From an uncultured Luminiphilus sp. (GTDB lineage: Bacteria; Pseudomonadota; Gammaproteobacteria; Pseudomonadales; Halieaceae): a stretch of DNA of 44,463 nucleotides. Both the position numbers and the translations under genes were made by a program. This document shows positions 19,208-27,190 of the stretch, piece by piece (position 1 is the stretch's first letter; each line of letters opens with the position of its first letter). The stretch is taken from the NCBI GenBank assembly GCA_905182485.1, contig CAJJBO010000009.1, positions 1 through 44,463 on the forward strand. The letters run 5' to 3'. Under the pieces are notes generated by a model. That model saw only the letters and a program-made list of their open reading frames with translations. It was not told the origin of the DNA and made no database searches.

Positions 19208-21615
19208 ATGTCAGCCACAACAGAGTTCGTCATACTGCAAGCCGCAGCCGCGCCATCCAGCGCCAAGAGCGCGTCAGAGCTAGGGTTGCCCTCGGATCAG
19301 TCCGCCGGGGGTGAGTTTGCTGATACCTTAAAGGCGGAACTGACATCGAGTCAAAGCAACGATAAAACCGGCAAATCCCTGCCGCAGGGGGGTGAAAAGC
19401 CTCCTAATGCACCGTCAGAGATCGATTCGGCCGAACCCGCGCCGTCGCCTAGAACCTCTGAGCCGATGACCTCTGACACCTCTGGAGGCGAGAAAAAAGC
19501 CGCCCTCGCGCAGGTCGAACCCGGCACAACTGACCCCAGCTACCCCAGCCCCGATGACGTCAGTGACGCTCATCACGCTGGAGACCTGAGTCAGACACAG
19601 GCGGATTCTGATGGGCATTCCGTGTCACAGACAGTGACGACGGTGAGCTTGGCAGCACATAGCGTTCAGCGCACCGTGATGGCGGCTTCAGTGTCAGAGG
19701 CGTTGGGCGTCAAAGATCAGCGCATTACCGCGCGGTTAGAAGCGCTTCAGCAGCTGGTCGGGAGCGCGAAACCCGATGCCATCGCGGGTGAAATTGACCC
19801 GGAGTTGCTTCAAAGCCTTGCGCACAGTGATATGCCGTTGGCTGATGTGGGGCATCAGCTCCGACAAATGGCCAATGCGGGTATTCGGCACTTCGATATT
19901 GCCACTTTTAATCAGGGTTTAACGGCAGGTTTGTCGAATGGGCCGACTTCGAGTCAGCCGAGCATTCCGTTGCCGACTGCAGAGCGGGGGCAGGGAGTAA
20001 CCCTCGGCGTTACTCAGCCTGCCAATCTCAATCTCAATCCGGAGCCAATGGGTTGGAGGCAGTAGCATCTGATCCGGCCCGAGAAAATGCTGTCATCGAT
20101 CGCGCCCAGCGGCTCGAAGCGATCCAGCGTATGGTGTCTCAGACTGGCAATTCTGAGGTCTTAGGGACGTTATCGGCAGAGCTTCAGCATGAGCTAGCCA
20201 ACAGTGATGAGCCACTTAACAGCGTCCAGGCCCGGTTGCAGTCGCTCTCCAATAGCGGTGTGACGGAGCTTGATAAGGCGCAGTATGCTGCCCTCAAGGC
20301 GGACAGCGCTCTGGCGTCGCCGGTGCAGACCTCTCGGTTGGTAGGATCTCAAGCCAGTGCGGCTGTGGGGGGTAACCCAGTAGCGACATACGGTGACGAC
20401 CTCATCGGTGGCGCAGGAGAATACCCTGCGGTCAGCCAGCGCCGGGACTGTGGACGCTGGGCTGGCGTCGGTTGGGGACCTGACATCGGATTCCCGTCGA
20501 ACAGCTGCCTCGGTCCCGGGTCAAATTACGACCTCAGTTAATTTGCACGGTAAGCAAAGTGCCTCTGGGGTGAGCTCAGGTGCGTCTCAAAATGTTGAGG
20601 GTCAGGACAGCTTGGACGGTACCGATTTGAGCGCTCGGCAAAATACAACGCCGAGACAAATTGCTGGCGAGCAGAGCATCCTGAATCCCGGCAAAGCCTC
20701 CTCTGCAGTGCCCATGACAGCGCAGATGACGGCGCAGCTGCGATCGGCCATAGCCCAGGCGCGCAATCCGGATCAGGGCGCTGCGATGTCGGCGCTGGAT
20801 CAAACACGTAATGAATCTCAGCCCGGGCAACCGTCATTGCTGGGCGCATTAGGGCCTGCCTCGGAGGCCGGCGATGCCGAGACATCGACTCAGCTGTCAG
20901 CCCATCGCGCTCGAATGGCAATGTCGGTCAATGGCCAGCAGCCAACTAATGCAAAAGCCGCAGCCTCTGACCCCTCTATATCGCTGCGGGCCATGACTCA
21001 GGAGCAGCCGACTGAGGGGCGCATGACGTCTGAAATGCAGAGTGCACGGTCGTTAAGCTTTGAATTACCGTCACAGTCAATGAATGCATCTTGAGGAAGT
21101 CTGCGTAGATGCCCGCGGCAGTGACCGCCGCGCCCAACGCAGTGACCGCCGCACCCTTGTCACGGGCGGGGAGCGAGCATGTGATGCAAACCCAGCCCGG
21201 GACGCCACAGTTTTCGGAGGAATTAGGTGGGCAGGTGCGGGTTTTCGTGAATAACGGACTGCAAGAGGCACGCCTGCAATTGACACCGGCCGACCTCGGC
21301 AAAGTGCAAATCACTATTAATATGGAAGGGGAGCACGCACGCGTGGTGTTTGTCGCTGAAACAGCTGTTGCCCGCGATTTGTTAGATCAGTCCATGCCTC
21401 GCTTGAGGGAGATGCTGCAACAGAGTGGCATTCAGCTTGCCCAGGGTGATGTGAGCGATCAGGCCGAGTCGCAACGCAGAGAGGGCAGCGCAGGCGGTGA
21501 TGCAGAATCCCTCGCACAAAGTGGCTCGGAGACTGCACCAGGTTCTGAAGAGCAGCGTCTTAATCCGGCTAGAGGAGAGCTCAATGACAGTGGCAGGGTC
21601 GATACCTATATCTAA
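19208..21615 (+). CDS. fliK: FliK, hook-length control protein, three frame breaks
   Basis: The molecular ruler of the hook, which switches FlhB from hook to filament export. ATG 19208 is chosen over the upstream ATG 19175 because the latter lies inside the sigma54 promoter spacer and GAGGGAG precedes 19208. The protein is long (about 800 residues when joined), mostly Ser/Gln/Ala-rich and disordered. Two internal segments resemble each other (RLEALQQLVGSAKPDAI ... LADVGHQLRQMANAGIRH and RLEAIQRMVSQTGNSEV ... LNSVQARLQSLSNSGVTE), suggesting an internal duplication. Frame breaks are near 20050, 20430 and 21060-21110 (an in-frame TAG at 21106 precedes the last piece). The C-terminal Flg_hook domain (LQEARLQLTPADLGKVQITI, RLREMLQQSGIQL) is intact. 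Confidence 0.88.
21118..21152 (+). repeat. Two 14-bp direct repeats inside fliK
   Basis: GCAGTGACCGCCGC occurs at 21118-21131 and again at 21139-21152, a 21-base period encoding a repeated A-V-T-A-A-P unit in the disordered linker before the FliK C-terminal domain. It lies next to one of the frame breaks, where slippage or read error would be easy. Confidence 0.8.
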
Positions 21616-21907
21616 TCCCTTTTTTCCCTGACCCTGAGCGTCTAAACGCCAGTGCCTGCTGAAACGCAGGCACTGGCGGTGCCATAGGTCGCCAATAAAC
21701 CTCTCGTGCGGCTAGGCAAGATAGCCGCCAAAAACCGATCACGCATCCGCGCGACGATTCCCCCGACACGTTAGACTCTTTTCTGTCTCTCTGGCAGCTC
21801 CCGGTGATCCTGTGTGTTGTCGAGTGACAGCTCAATGGCACCGTCAATAAACCAACGCTTCGAAATTTAAATACGATAAGCAATTGATTTTATTGACATA
21901 AATAAAT
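21616..21907 (+). promoter_or_regulatory. Intergenic region before fliL: long hairpin and FleQ-like half sites
   Basis: No gene is seen. CGCCAGTGCCTGC (21647-21659), a 6-base loop, then GCAGGCACTGGCG (21666-21678) make a perfect 13-bp stem 32 bases after the fliK stop. It lacks a U run on the plus strand, so it is either a Rho-assisted/processing end or an mRNA-stability element. Further right, GTCAATAAA (21843-21851) and its inverted copy TTTATTGAC (21889-21897) exactly match one half of the FleQ box and flank an AT-rich tract directly upstream of the sigma54 promoter. This spacing suits an enhancer-bound FleQ. Confidence 0.6.
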
Positions 21908-21923
21908 TGGCATGCCGTTTGCA
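21908..21923 (+). promoter_or_regulatory. Sigma54 (-24/-12) promoter for fliL-M-N-O-P-Q-R-flhB
   Basis: TGGCATGCCGTTTGCA: GG 21909-21910 and GC 21921-21922 separated by 10 bases, a full consensus match. It overlaps an ATG at 21912 that is open in the fliL frame, which shows that fliL must begin downstream (ATG 21975). It probably drives the long export-gate operon. Confidence 0.9.
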
Positions 21924-21974
21924 TTGAACACAGGGTACGCCCTGCGCAATCGGCGCATTTGGGAGGTTTTTCTG

Positions 21975-22487
21975 ATGGCAAGACGAGACAAAGACGAAGA
22001 AAAAGAGGTGGCACAGCCCGCTGGCATCACAATGGGGAAACTCATGATCGTGATGATCCCGGTGATGTTGCTCACTATCGGCGCTTCGGCAGGGATCAGT
22101 TATTACCTGTTCTCTGGCGTGGCGGCAAATGGTGCGGCAGAAGCAGTCGCTGAAGTCGAAGTGATTGAGGATCCAACCCCTATCTATCTCCAAGTGGGGA
22201 AAATTCTTGTGAACGTCGACTACCAAGGTGACATCCGTTACATCCAGGGCGATGTCCAGCTGATGTTTCACCATCAGGAGAGTGCCGACATCGCTGAGCG
22301 GGACATGCCCGTCATTGTTAATGAGCTGAACACGCTCTTTGCGCGACAGCAGTTTGGCGAGATGAGGTCGGTTGAAGGTAAAGAAAAGTTACGCCGCTCT
22401 AGTCTGGCTGCGATCAACCGCGTACTGAAGTTCCCTGGCGAGTCAGGTGTTCAGGACGTCTACTTCACCAGCTTTAATTTGCAGTGA
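21975..22487 (+). CDS. fliL: FliL, stator-associated basal body protein
   Basis: A 170-residue inner-membrane protein: charged cytoplasmic start (MARRDKDEEKEVAQPAGITM), one transmembrane helix (about 22-45, LMIVMIPVMLLTIGASAGIS), and a periplasmic stomatin-like FliL domain ending QDVYFTSFNLQ. FliL forms rings around the stators and increases torque. The start is ATG 21975, after GGGAGG with 8 bases spacing; the longer frame from 21912 would overlap the sigma54 promoter. It is the first gene of the operon. Confidence 0.94.
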   Translation: MARRDKDEEKEVAQPAGITMGKLMIVMIPVMLLTIGASAGISYYLFSGVAANGAAEAVAEVEVIEDPTPIYLQVGKILVNVDYQGDIRYIQGDVQLMFHHQESADIAERDMPVIVNELNTLFARQQFGEMRSVEGKEKLRRSSLAAINRVLKFPGESGVQDVYFTSFNLQ

Positions 22488-22504
22488 TCGAGGCGTAGCG
22501 AACT

Positions 22505-23519
22505 GTGTCTGAAGAAATTCTCTCCGATAACGAAGTCGACGTGCTGATGGAAAAGTCGGGCGGCGATGAGGTGTTGTTTGCTGATGATTCAGCGCGGGAG
22601 TACCGTCTGTTCGACATTACCGATCGAGAGCAGGGCACGGTCAATCGTATGGGTGCCCTGTCGGCCATCCTTAAGCGCCACGATGAGTTAACCCACTTGG
22701 GCATGCTCAAGCGCCTTAACATCAACTTTGAAGTGCGATGTCAGGCGCCACGGGTCTTCAGCATCGCCGAGGCGGTGGCGTCATTACCTGAGGGGTTGGT
22801 ACTGGTAACCCTCAATCTGCCACCCCTCTCGGGTCAGTCTTTTATGATGCTGTCTATCAACATGCTTTCGTACCTCGTCCATCGTTACTTCGGTGGCGGC
22901 AACACCAAAGCGCCAGATGTGTCAGGGAGAAGCGACGCGACATCAAGCGAGCTCCGTCTGTCGGAGCGGTTGAGCGATATTTACTTACAGTCTCTCACCG
23001 AAGCCTTTCAGGATAAGGTCAGCTTTGAGCCAGAGGTCGTCGATACCCAAACCAATTTGGATGCCCTCGAAGAGCGCGCTCACCGCGCCTGCTCATGCTC
23101 AGGCTCCGGTTCAGGCGCCGGCTCGCTTATTCGTGCCGTTCGAGTCTTTCGAAGGGCTGGAAGCTCAGTTAGCGGGGGCTCAGCGAAACCAATCAGTGTC
23201 ATTAGAAGATGAATGGCAAGTTCGTCTGGCTGACCAAATGCGCGACGTACCAGTCGAGATTGCAGGTGTGTTGGCGACGATTGAGTTACCGCTGCGAAAT
23301 TTACTCGGGTTAAAGGTCGATGATGTGATCGATTTGTCGCCGCCTGGCCGCGTGTCACTCGAGGTTCAGAATCAAACCGTTGGCTTTGGTCAGTACGGCG
23401 TTTTTGATGACAAGAAATCAGTCAAATATGGCATGGAGGGGCTTCTGGATTTGGGAGCCGGCGTAACGCTGTCCAGTGCCGTTGATGAAGCATTGAATGA
23501 GGATGCAGGGAATGAGTGA
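22505..23519 (+). CDS. fliM: FliM, flagellar switch protein, divergent, one frame break
   Basis: A GTG start at 22505 encodes an N-terminal CheY-binding-like peptide (EEILSDNEVDVLMEKSGG), then a CheC-like middle domain (FEVRCQAPRVFSIAEAVASL, MLSYLVHRYFGGGNTKAP, SSELRLSERL) and, after a one-base break near 23080-23100, an Ala/Pro/Gln-rich linker and the C-terminal SpoA domain (ATIELPLRNLLGLKVDDVID). Joined length is about 337 residues. The middle domain is clearly FliM-like around the FGG segment but lacks the otherwise very conserved EIINERFAR helix motif, so this is a divergent FliM. FliM carries the switch surface between FliG and FliN. It overlaps fliN by 8 bases. Confidence 0.85.
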
Positions 23520-23787
23520 GAACCCAGAAATCAATTTAGATATGTTGCTTGATGTCAACGTTACGTTGTCTGTCGAATTGGGTCGCACCAAGATGACGAT
23601 TAAGGAACTCATGGCCCTTAACAAGGGATCTATTATCGACATGGCTCGGGAGGTCACGGAGCCCATGGACCTCATGGTCAACGGCACCTTGATTGCACGT
23701 GGCGACGTGGTGGAGTCAGAGGGCCAGTTTGGTCTTCGTCTGCTGGATATCGTCAGCCCCGACGAACGGCTGAAGCCCCTCAAATAG
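23512..23787 (+). CDS. fliN: FliN, flagellar switch protein
   Basis: A 91-residue SpoA-domain protein (MLLDVNVTLSVELGRTKMTI, ELMALNKGSIIDMAREVTEP, RLLDIVSPDERLK), the lower part of the C ring and docking site for FliH. The start is taken as ATG 23512, which overlaps the fliM stop (ATGAGTGA) and has GCAGGGA upstream; an ATG at 23497 in the same frame would add five residues. It is short compared with FliN proteins that carry an N-terminal extension, as is common in polar flagellates. Confidence 0.95.
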   Translation: MSENPEINLDMLLDVNVTLSVELGRTKMTIKELMALNKGSIIDMAREVTEPMDLMVNGTLIARGDVVESEGQFGLRLLDIVSPDERLKPLK

Positions 23788-23797
23788 GCACAGATTG

Positions 23798-24226
23798 ATG
23801 CGACTCTTCATACTTTTATTGTTTACGATCGTACCGATGGCGTCAGCTCAGGAGACCTCGGGCCCCGAGCTGGGAAACATACCGGACTTAATATCCACCG
23901 GCTACTTAATGCAGGTAATCGGATCTCTGGCGCTTGTATTTGGCGCGGTTGTATTAATGGCGTTCGTTGTAAAACGGTTCAACAGATCGCCCTCAGTCGG
24001 GAAGACTCATCTTTCCGTATTGGGTTCCACCAGCGTCGGCACCCGCGAAAAAGTGGTGTTGCTGAGCGTGGGTAATCAACAGTTATTGGTGGGTGTGGCG
24101 CCGGGGAATGTGCGGGCACTGCATGTATTTTCCGAGACGGTTGAAGCCCAGGACAGTCATACTTCAAACTCCGCTGACTTCAGCGCAGTGTGGCAGTCGG
24201 TCAATCCGTTTGGGGGCACACGGTGA
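23798..24226 (+). CDS. fliO: FliO, export-gate assembly protein
   Basis: A 142-residue membrane protein with an N-terminal signal-type hydrophobic stretch (LFILLLFTIVPMASA), a transmembrane helix (about residues 38-58, VIGSLALVFGAVVLMAFVVK), and a cytoplasmic FliO domain (LSVLGSTSVGTREKVVLLSV, NQQLLVGVAPG). FliO helps to assemble the FliP ring. ATG 23798 lies 10 bases after fliN; the stop TGA shares a base with the fliP start. Confidence 0.93.
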   Translation: MRLFILLLFTIVPMASAQETSGPELGNIPDLISTGYLMQVIGSLALVFGAVVLMAFVVKRFNRSPSVGKTHLSVLGSTSVGTREKVVLLSVGNQQLLVGVAPGNVRALHVFSETVEAQDSHTSNSADFSAVWQSVNPFGGTR

Positions 24227-24963
24227 TGCGCCTAATCTTGATCGTAATCGCCTCAATGCTCACTTTATTGCCAGATTGGGCGATGGCTCAGGCCTCAATC
24301 CCGTTGATTACGACGCAGCCCACCGCCAATGGCGGTAGCGATTACTCTCTCAGCTTACAGATACTCTTGCTGATGTCTTTGCTGACATTGCTGCCAGCAG
24401 CACTGATTACCATGACGTCCTTCACGCGCATCTTAATTGTCTTGGCGATCCTTCGGCAGGCGCTCGGCACAACAACGACCCCGTCTAATCAAATCATTCT
24501 GGGCCTCGCGTTATTTCTGAGCCTTTTCATCATGGCACCTGTCTTCGATGTGGCCTACAACGCGGCGTTAATGCCCTATATGGAAGAGCAAATCGGATTC
24601 GAGGATGCCTTGAATGTCGCGAAGGAGCCCTTTCGAGAATTTATGTTTTCGCAGACGCGAAAGACAGACTTGGCCCTGTTCTCCGATCTAGGGAATTACG
24701 GCAAATTTGCGACGGAGGACGACGTGCCGATGGTAGTTCTACTGCCCTCGTTTCTCACCAGCGAGCTCAAGACCGCTTTCCAAATTGGCTTTCTTCTTTT
24801 TGTGCCCTTTCTCATCATCGATCTCGTCGTTGCCGCGGTGCTGATGTCGATGGGGATGATGATGTTGTCGCCGATGCTCATTTCGCTGCCCTTCAAGCTC
24901 ATGCTGTTCGTGCTGATAGATGGCTGGACTCTTATCACCGCCACATTAGTGTCGAGTTTTTAG
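24226..24963 (+). CDS. fliP: FliP, export-gate core protein
   Basis: A 245-residue polytopic protein: signal peptide (residues 1-22, ending DWAMAQA), FliP signature LPAALITMTSFTRILIVLAI, LRQALGTTTTPSNQIILGLA, and the C-terminal MMMLSPMLISLPFKLMLFVL. The true start is ATG 24226 at the TGATG overlap with fliO; the frame is open further left to 24190. Five FliP, one FliR and four FliQ form the protein-conducting gate inside the MS ring. Confidence 0.97.
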   Translation: MRLILIVIASMLTLLPDWAMAQASIPLITTQPTANGGSDYSLSLQILLLMSLLTLLPAALITMTSFTRILIVLAILRQALGTTTTPSNQIILGLALFLSLFIMAPVFDVAYNAALMPYMEEQIGFEDALNVAKEPFREFMFSQTRKTDLALFSDLGNYGKFATEDDVPMVVLLPSFLTSELKTAFQIGFLLFVPFLIIDLVVAAVLMSMGMMMLSPMLISLPFKLMLFVLIDGWTLITATLVSSF

Positions 24964-24973
24964 GAGATCAGTG

Positions 24974-25243
24974 ATGGGGCCCGAGACTGTACTAGATGTT
25001 GGACGAGATGCACTGTGGATGACGGTGCTGTTGGCCGGGCCCTTGTTGGGCGCTGCGCTTGCGGTGGGTCTTCTGATTGGTATCTTTCAAGCCGCCACGC
25101 AGATACAGGAGATGACGCTCAGCTTCATCCCCAAGTTGCTGGCCTTGGTGGTGGCGCTTTTTATTGCCGGGCCGTGGATGATTCAGGTGCTTGTGACCTT
25201 CAGTAAGCGTCTTATCACCGGCATTCCCGGCCTCATCGGGTGA
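24974..25243 (+). CDS. fliQ: FliQ, export-gate protein
   Basis: An 89-residue protein with two transmembrane hairpin helices (about 17-39 and 54-75) and the FliQ signature AVGLLIGIFQAATQIQEMTL. ATG 24974 is preferred to GTG 24971 because TAGGAG lies 8 bases upstream. It lies between fliP (10 bases) and fliR (12 bases). Confidence 0.96.
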   Translation: MGPETVLDVGRDALWMTVLLAGPLLGAALAVGLLIGIFQAATQIQEMTLSFIPKLLALVVALFIAGPWMIQVLVTFSKRLITGIPGLIG

Positions 25244-25255
25244 GGTGGGCTACTG

Positions 25256-26020
25256 ATGCCAATTGATCAGTTAGAAATCTTGGCGCTGAGCTATCTCTGG
25301 CCATTTCTTCGTATCTCAGCGTTGCTGATGGTTGCACCGATTTTTGGCGCGGGCACAGTCAGTGTGCGCATTAGGGTGGTTTTGGCTGCGCTGTTGAGCG
25401 CATTGATGGCGCCAATGTTGCCAGTCAACGCCGCAATCGAATTTTTTTCAGCGCCTGGCATCCTCATGGCGTTGCGCGAGATCGTTATTGGTTTGGCGAT
25501 GGGTTTTGTCATGCAGATGATCTTCGGAGCAGTGGTCTTGGCGGGACAGTCGATCGCCACCGGCATGGGTCTGGGCTTCGCGATGGCGGTGGATCCGCAA
25601 AATGGTGTTCAGGTACCGATTGTGAGCCAGATTAAAGTCGTTATTGCGACGCTTTTGTTTCTCGCGATTGACGGTCACTTGATGCTGCTGTCTGCCGTGT
25701 TCCAGAGCTTTGCGTTGGTTCCCTTGACAGACCCCGGCTTCGCTGTGACGGGCTTTGAAAATGTAGTCTCGCTGGGTTCGCAGCTCTTCGCGAGCGCGCT
25801 ACTGCTGGGGCTGCCGACGCTAACGGCTGTGCTCATGATCAACGTCGCCTTCGGCGTGATTACTCGAGCATCACCTCAGCTCAATATTTTTGCTGTGGGT
25901 TTCCCCGTCACTATTGTCGTCGGGTTGGTGTTTCTTTTTCTCGGGATGCCCGCATTCATTGCAGCAATGCAGCGGTTCTTTGAGACCGGGGTCAACCAAA
26001 CCCTGATGATTCTAGGATAG
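25256..26020 (+). CDS. fliR: FliR, export-gate protein
   Basis: A 254-residue protein with about six hydrophobic segments and the FliR pattern: N-terminal FLRISALLMVAPIFGA, GFVMQMIFGAVVLAGQSIAT, GLGFAMAVDPQNGVQVPIVS, and the C-terminal LNIFAVGFPVTIVVGL. FliR caps the FliP/FliQ assembly and contacts FlhB. Intact; flhB follows after 9 bases. Confidence 0.96.
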   Translation: MPIDQLEILALSYLWPFLRISALLMVAPIFGAGTVSVRIRVVLAALLSALMAPMLPVNAAIEFFSAPGILMALREIVIGLAMGFVMQMIFGAVVLAGQSIATGMGLGFAMAVDPQNGVQVPIVSQIKVVIATLLFLAIDGHLMLLSAVFQSFALVPLTDPGFAVTGFENVVSLGSQLFASALLLGLPTLTAVLMINVAFGVITRASPQLNIFAVGFPVTIVVGLVFLFLGMPAFIAAMQRFFETGVNQTLMILG

Positions 26021-26029
26021 GGGGGCACT

Positions 26030-27190
26030 GTGGCAGAAGAACAGACAGGTCAGGAACGCACCGAACAGCCGACAGAGCGCCGGTTACAGGAGGCGCGTAA
26101 AAAAGGTCAGGTTCCCCGGTCCAAAGAGCTCAATACAATGCTCTCTCTGTTACTGGCCTCGATATCGCTGTTGGCTTTCGGTGGTTATATCAGCCAAAAC
26201 CTTATGCAGATAAGCGTTGAGGGTTTTTCGATTCCTCGTGAACTCGCTTTTGATACCGCGCAACTGCCCTTTCAGTTTATGTACATGGTGTCACAAGCCT
26301 TACTCGCGCTCTCGCCATTTATGGCGATCATGCTCGTATCGGTATTTGCGGGCCCCCTCTTGATGGGAGGGTGGTCATTCAGTCTCGAGACGATTTCTTT
26401 CAAGCTAGAAAAGCTCGATCCGATTAAAGGCCTGGCAAGAATTTTTTCGCTGAAGAGTCTGGTAGAGCTCGCTAAGGCGCTGGCTAAATTTGTTTTGCTG
26501 CTGGGCGCTGCAATCCTCGTCTTTTTTAGCATCGATCAGCAGCTGCTGTCCTTGAGCAGCATGACGCCGAAGGCGGCAGGCCTAGAGGCCGCCACTATCT
26601 TGGTGCAGGTGCTGCTGATCCTGAGCGCAACAATGATCCTGATTGTCGCACTGGACGTTCCTTTTGAGCTTTGGAATCACAGCAAGCAGCTGCGTATGAC
26701 CAAGCAGGAAATCAGGGACGAAATGAAGGAGACGGATGGCAATCCACAGGTCAAGCAGCGTATCCGCACACTTCAGCGACAGCTCGCGGAGGGCCGCATG
26801 ATGGAGGATGTCAAAACCGCTGACGTGGTCATCACGAACCCCACACATTACGCCGTGGCGTTGCAGTATCTGGATCGTCCAGGCAGTGCGCCAAAAGTGG
26901 TGGCAAAGGGTAAAGATCTGACGGCGCTTCGTATCCGCTCTATTGCTGGAGACTGCGACATTCCGATCTTTGAAGCGCCCCCGCTGGCTCGTGCTTTATA
27001 TCGTTCGACAGAAATTGGTTACGAAATTCCGCATGTGCTGTACATGGCGGTGGCCCGTGTTTTGGCCTACGTATTCCAGTTGAAGAGTGCTACGCCGACA
27101 GATTACGTACCCAAGCCCACTGACTTTGACATTCCCGTCGAAGCGCCAGGTGAGAACGACGAAAGTGAGGTAGGTCGCGATGGCAACTGA
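26030..27190 (+). CDS. flhB: FlhB, export switch protein
   Basis: GTG start at 26030 (GGGG seven bases before). A 386-residue protein: N-terminal substrate segment QERTEQPTERRLQEARKKGQ, four transmembrane helices (about 37-55, 90-112, 150-168, 190-212), and a cytoplasmic domain with the autocleavage site NPTH at residues 270-273 followed by YAVALQY. Cleavage between N and P and interaction with FliK switch export from hook to filament proteins. The C-terminal tail is typical. The last 11 bases overlap flhA, so the two gate components are translationally coupled. Confidence 0.97.
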   Translation: MAEEQTGQERTEQPTERRLQEARKKGQVPRSKELNTMLSLLLASISLLAFGGYISQNLMQISVEGFSIPRELAFDTAQLPFQFMYMVSQALLALSPFMAIMLVSVFAGPLLMGGWSFSLETISFKLEKLDPIKGLARIFSLKSLVELAKALAKFVLLLGAAILVFFSIDQQLLSLSSMTPKAAGLEAATILVQVLLILSATMILIVALDVPFELWNHSKQLRMTKQEIRDEMKETDGNPQVKQRIRTLQRQLAEGRMMEDVKTADVVITNPTHYAVALQYLDRPGSAPKVVAKGKDLTALRIRSIAGDCDIPIFEAPPLARALYRSTEIGYEIPHVLYMAVARVLAYVFQLKSATPTDYVPKPTDFDIPVEAPGENDESEVGRDGN

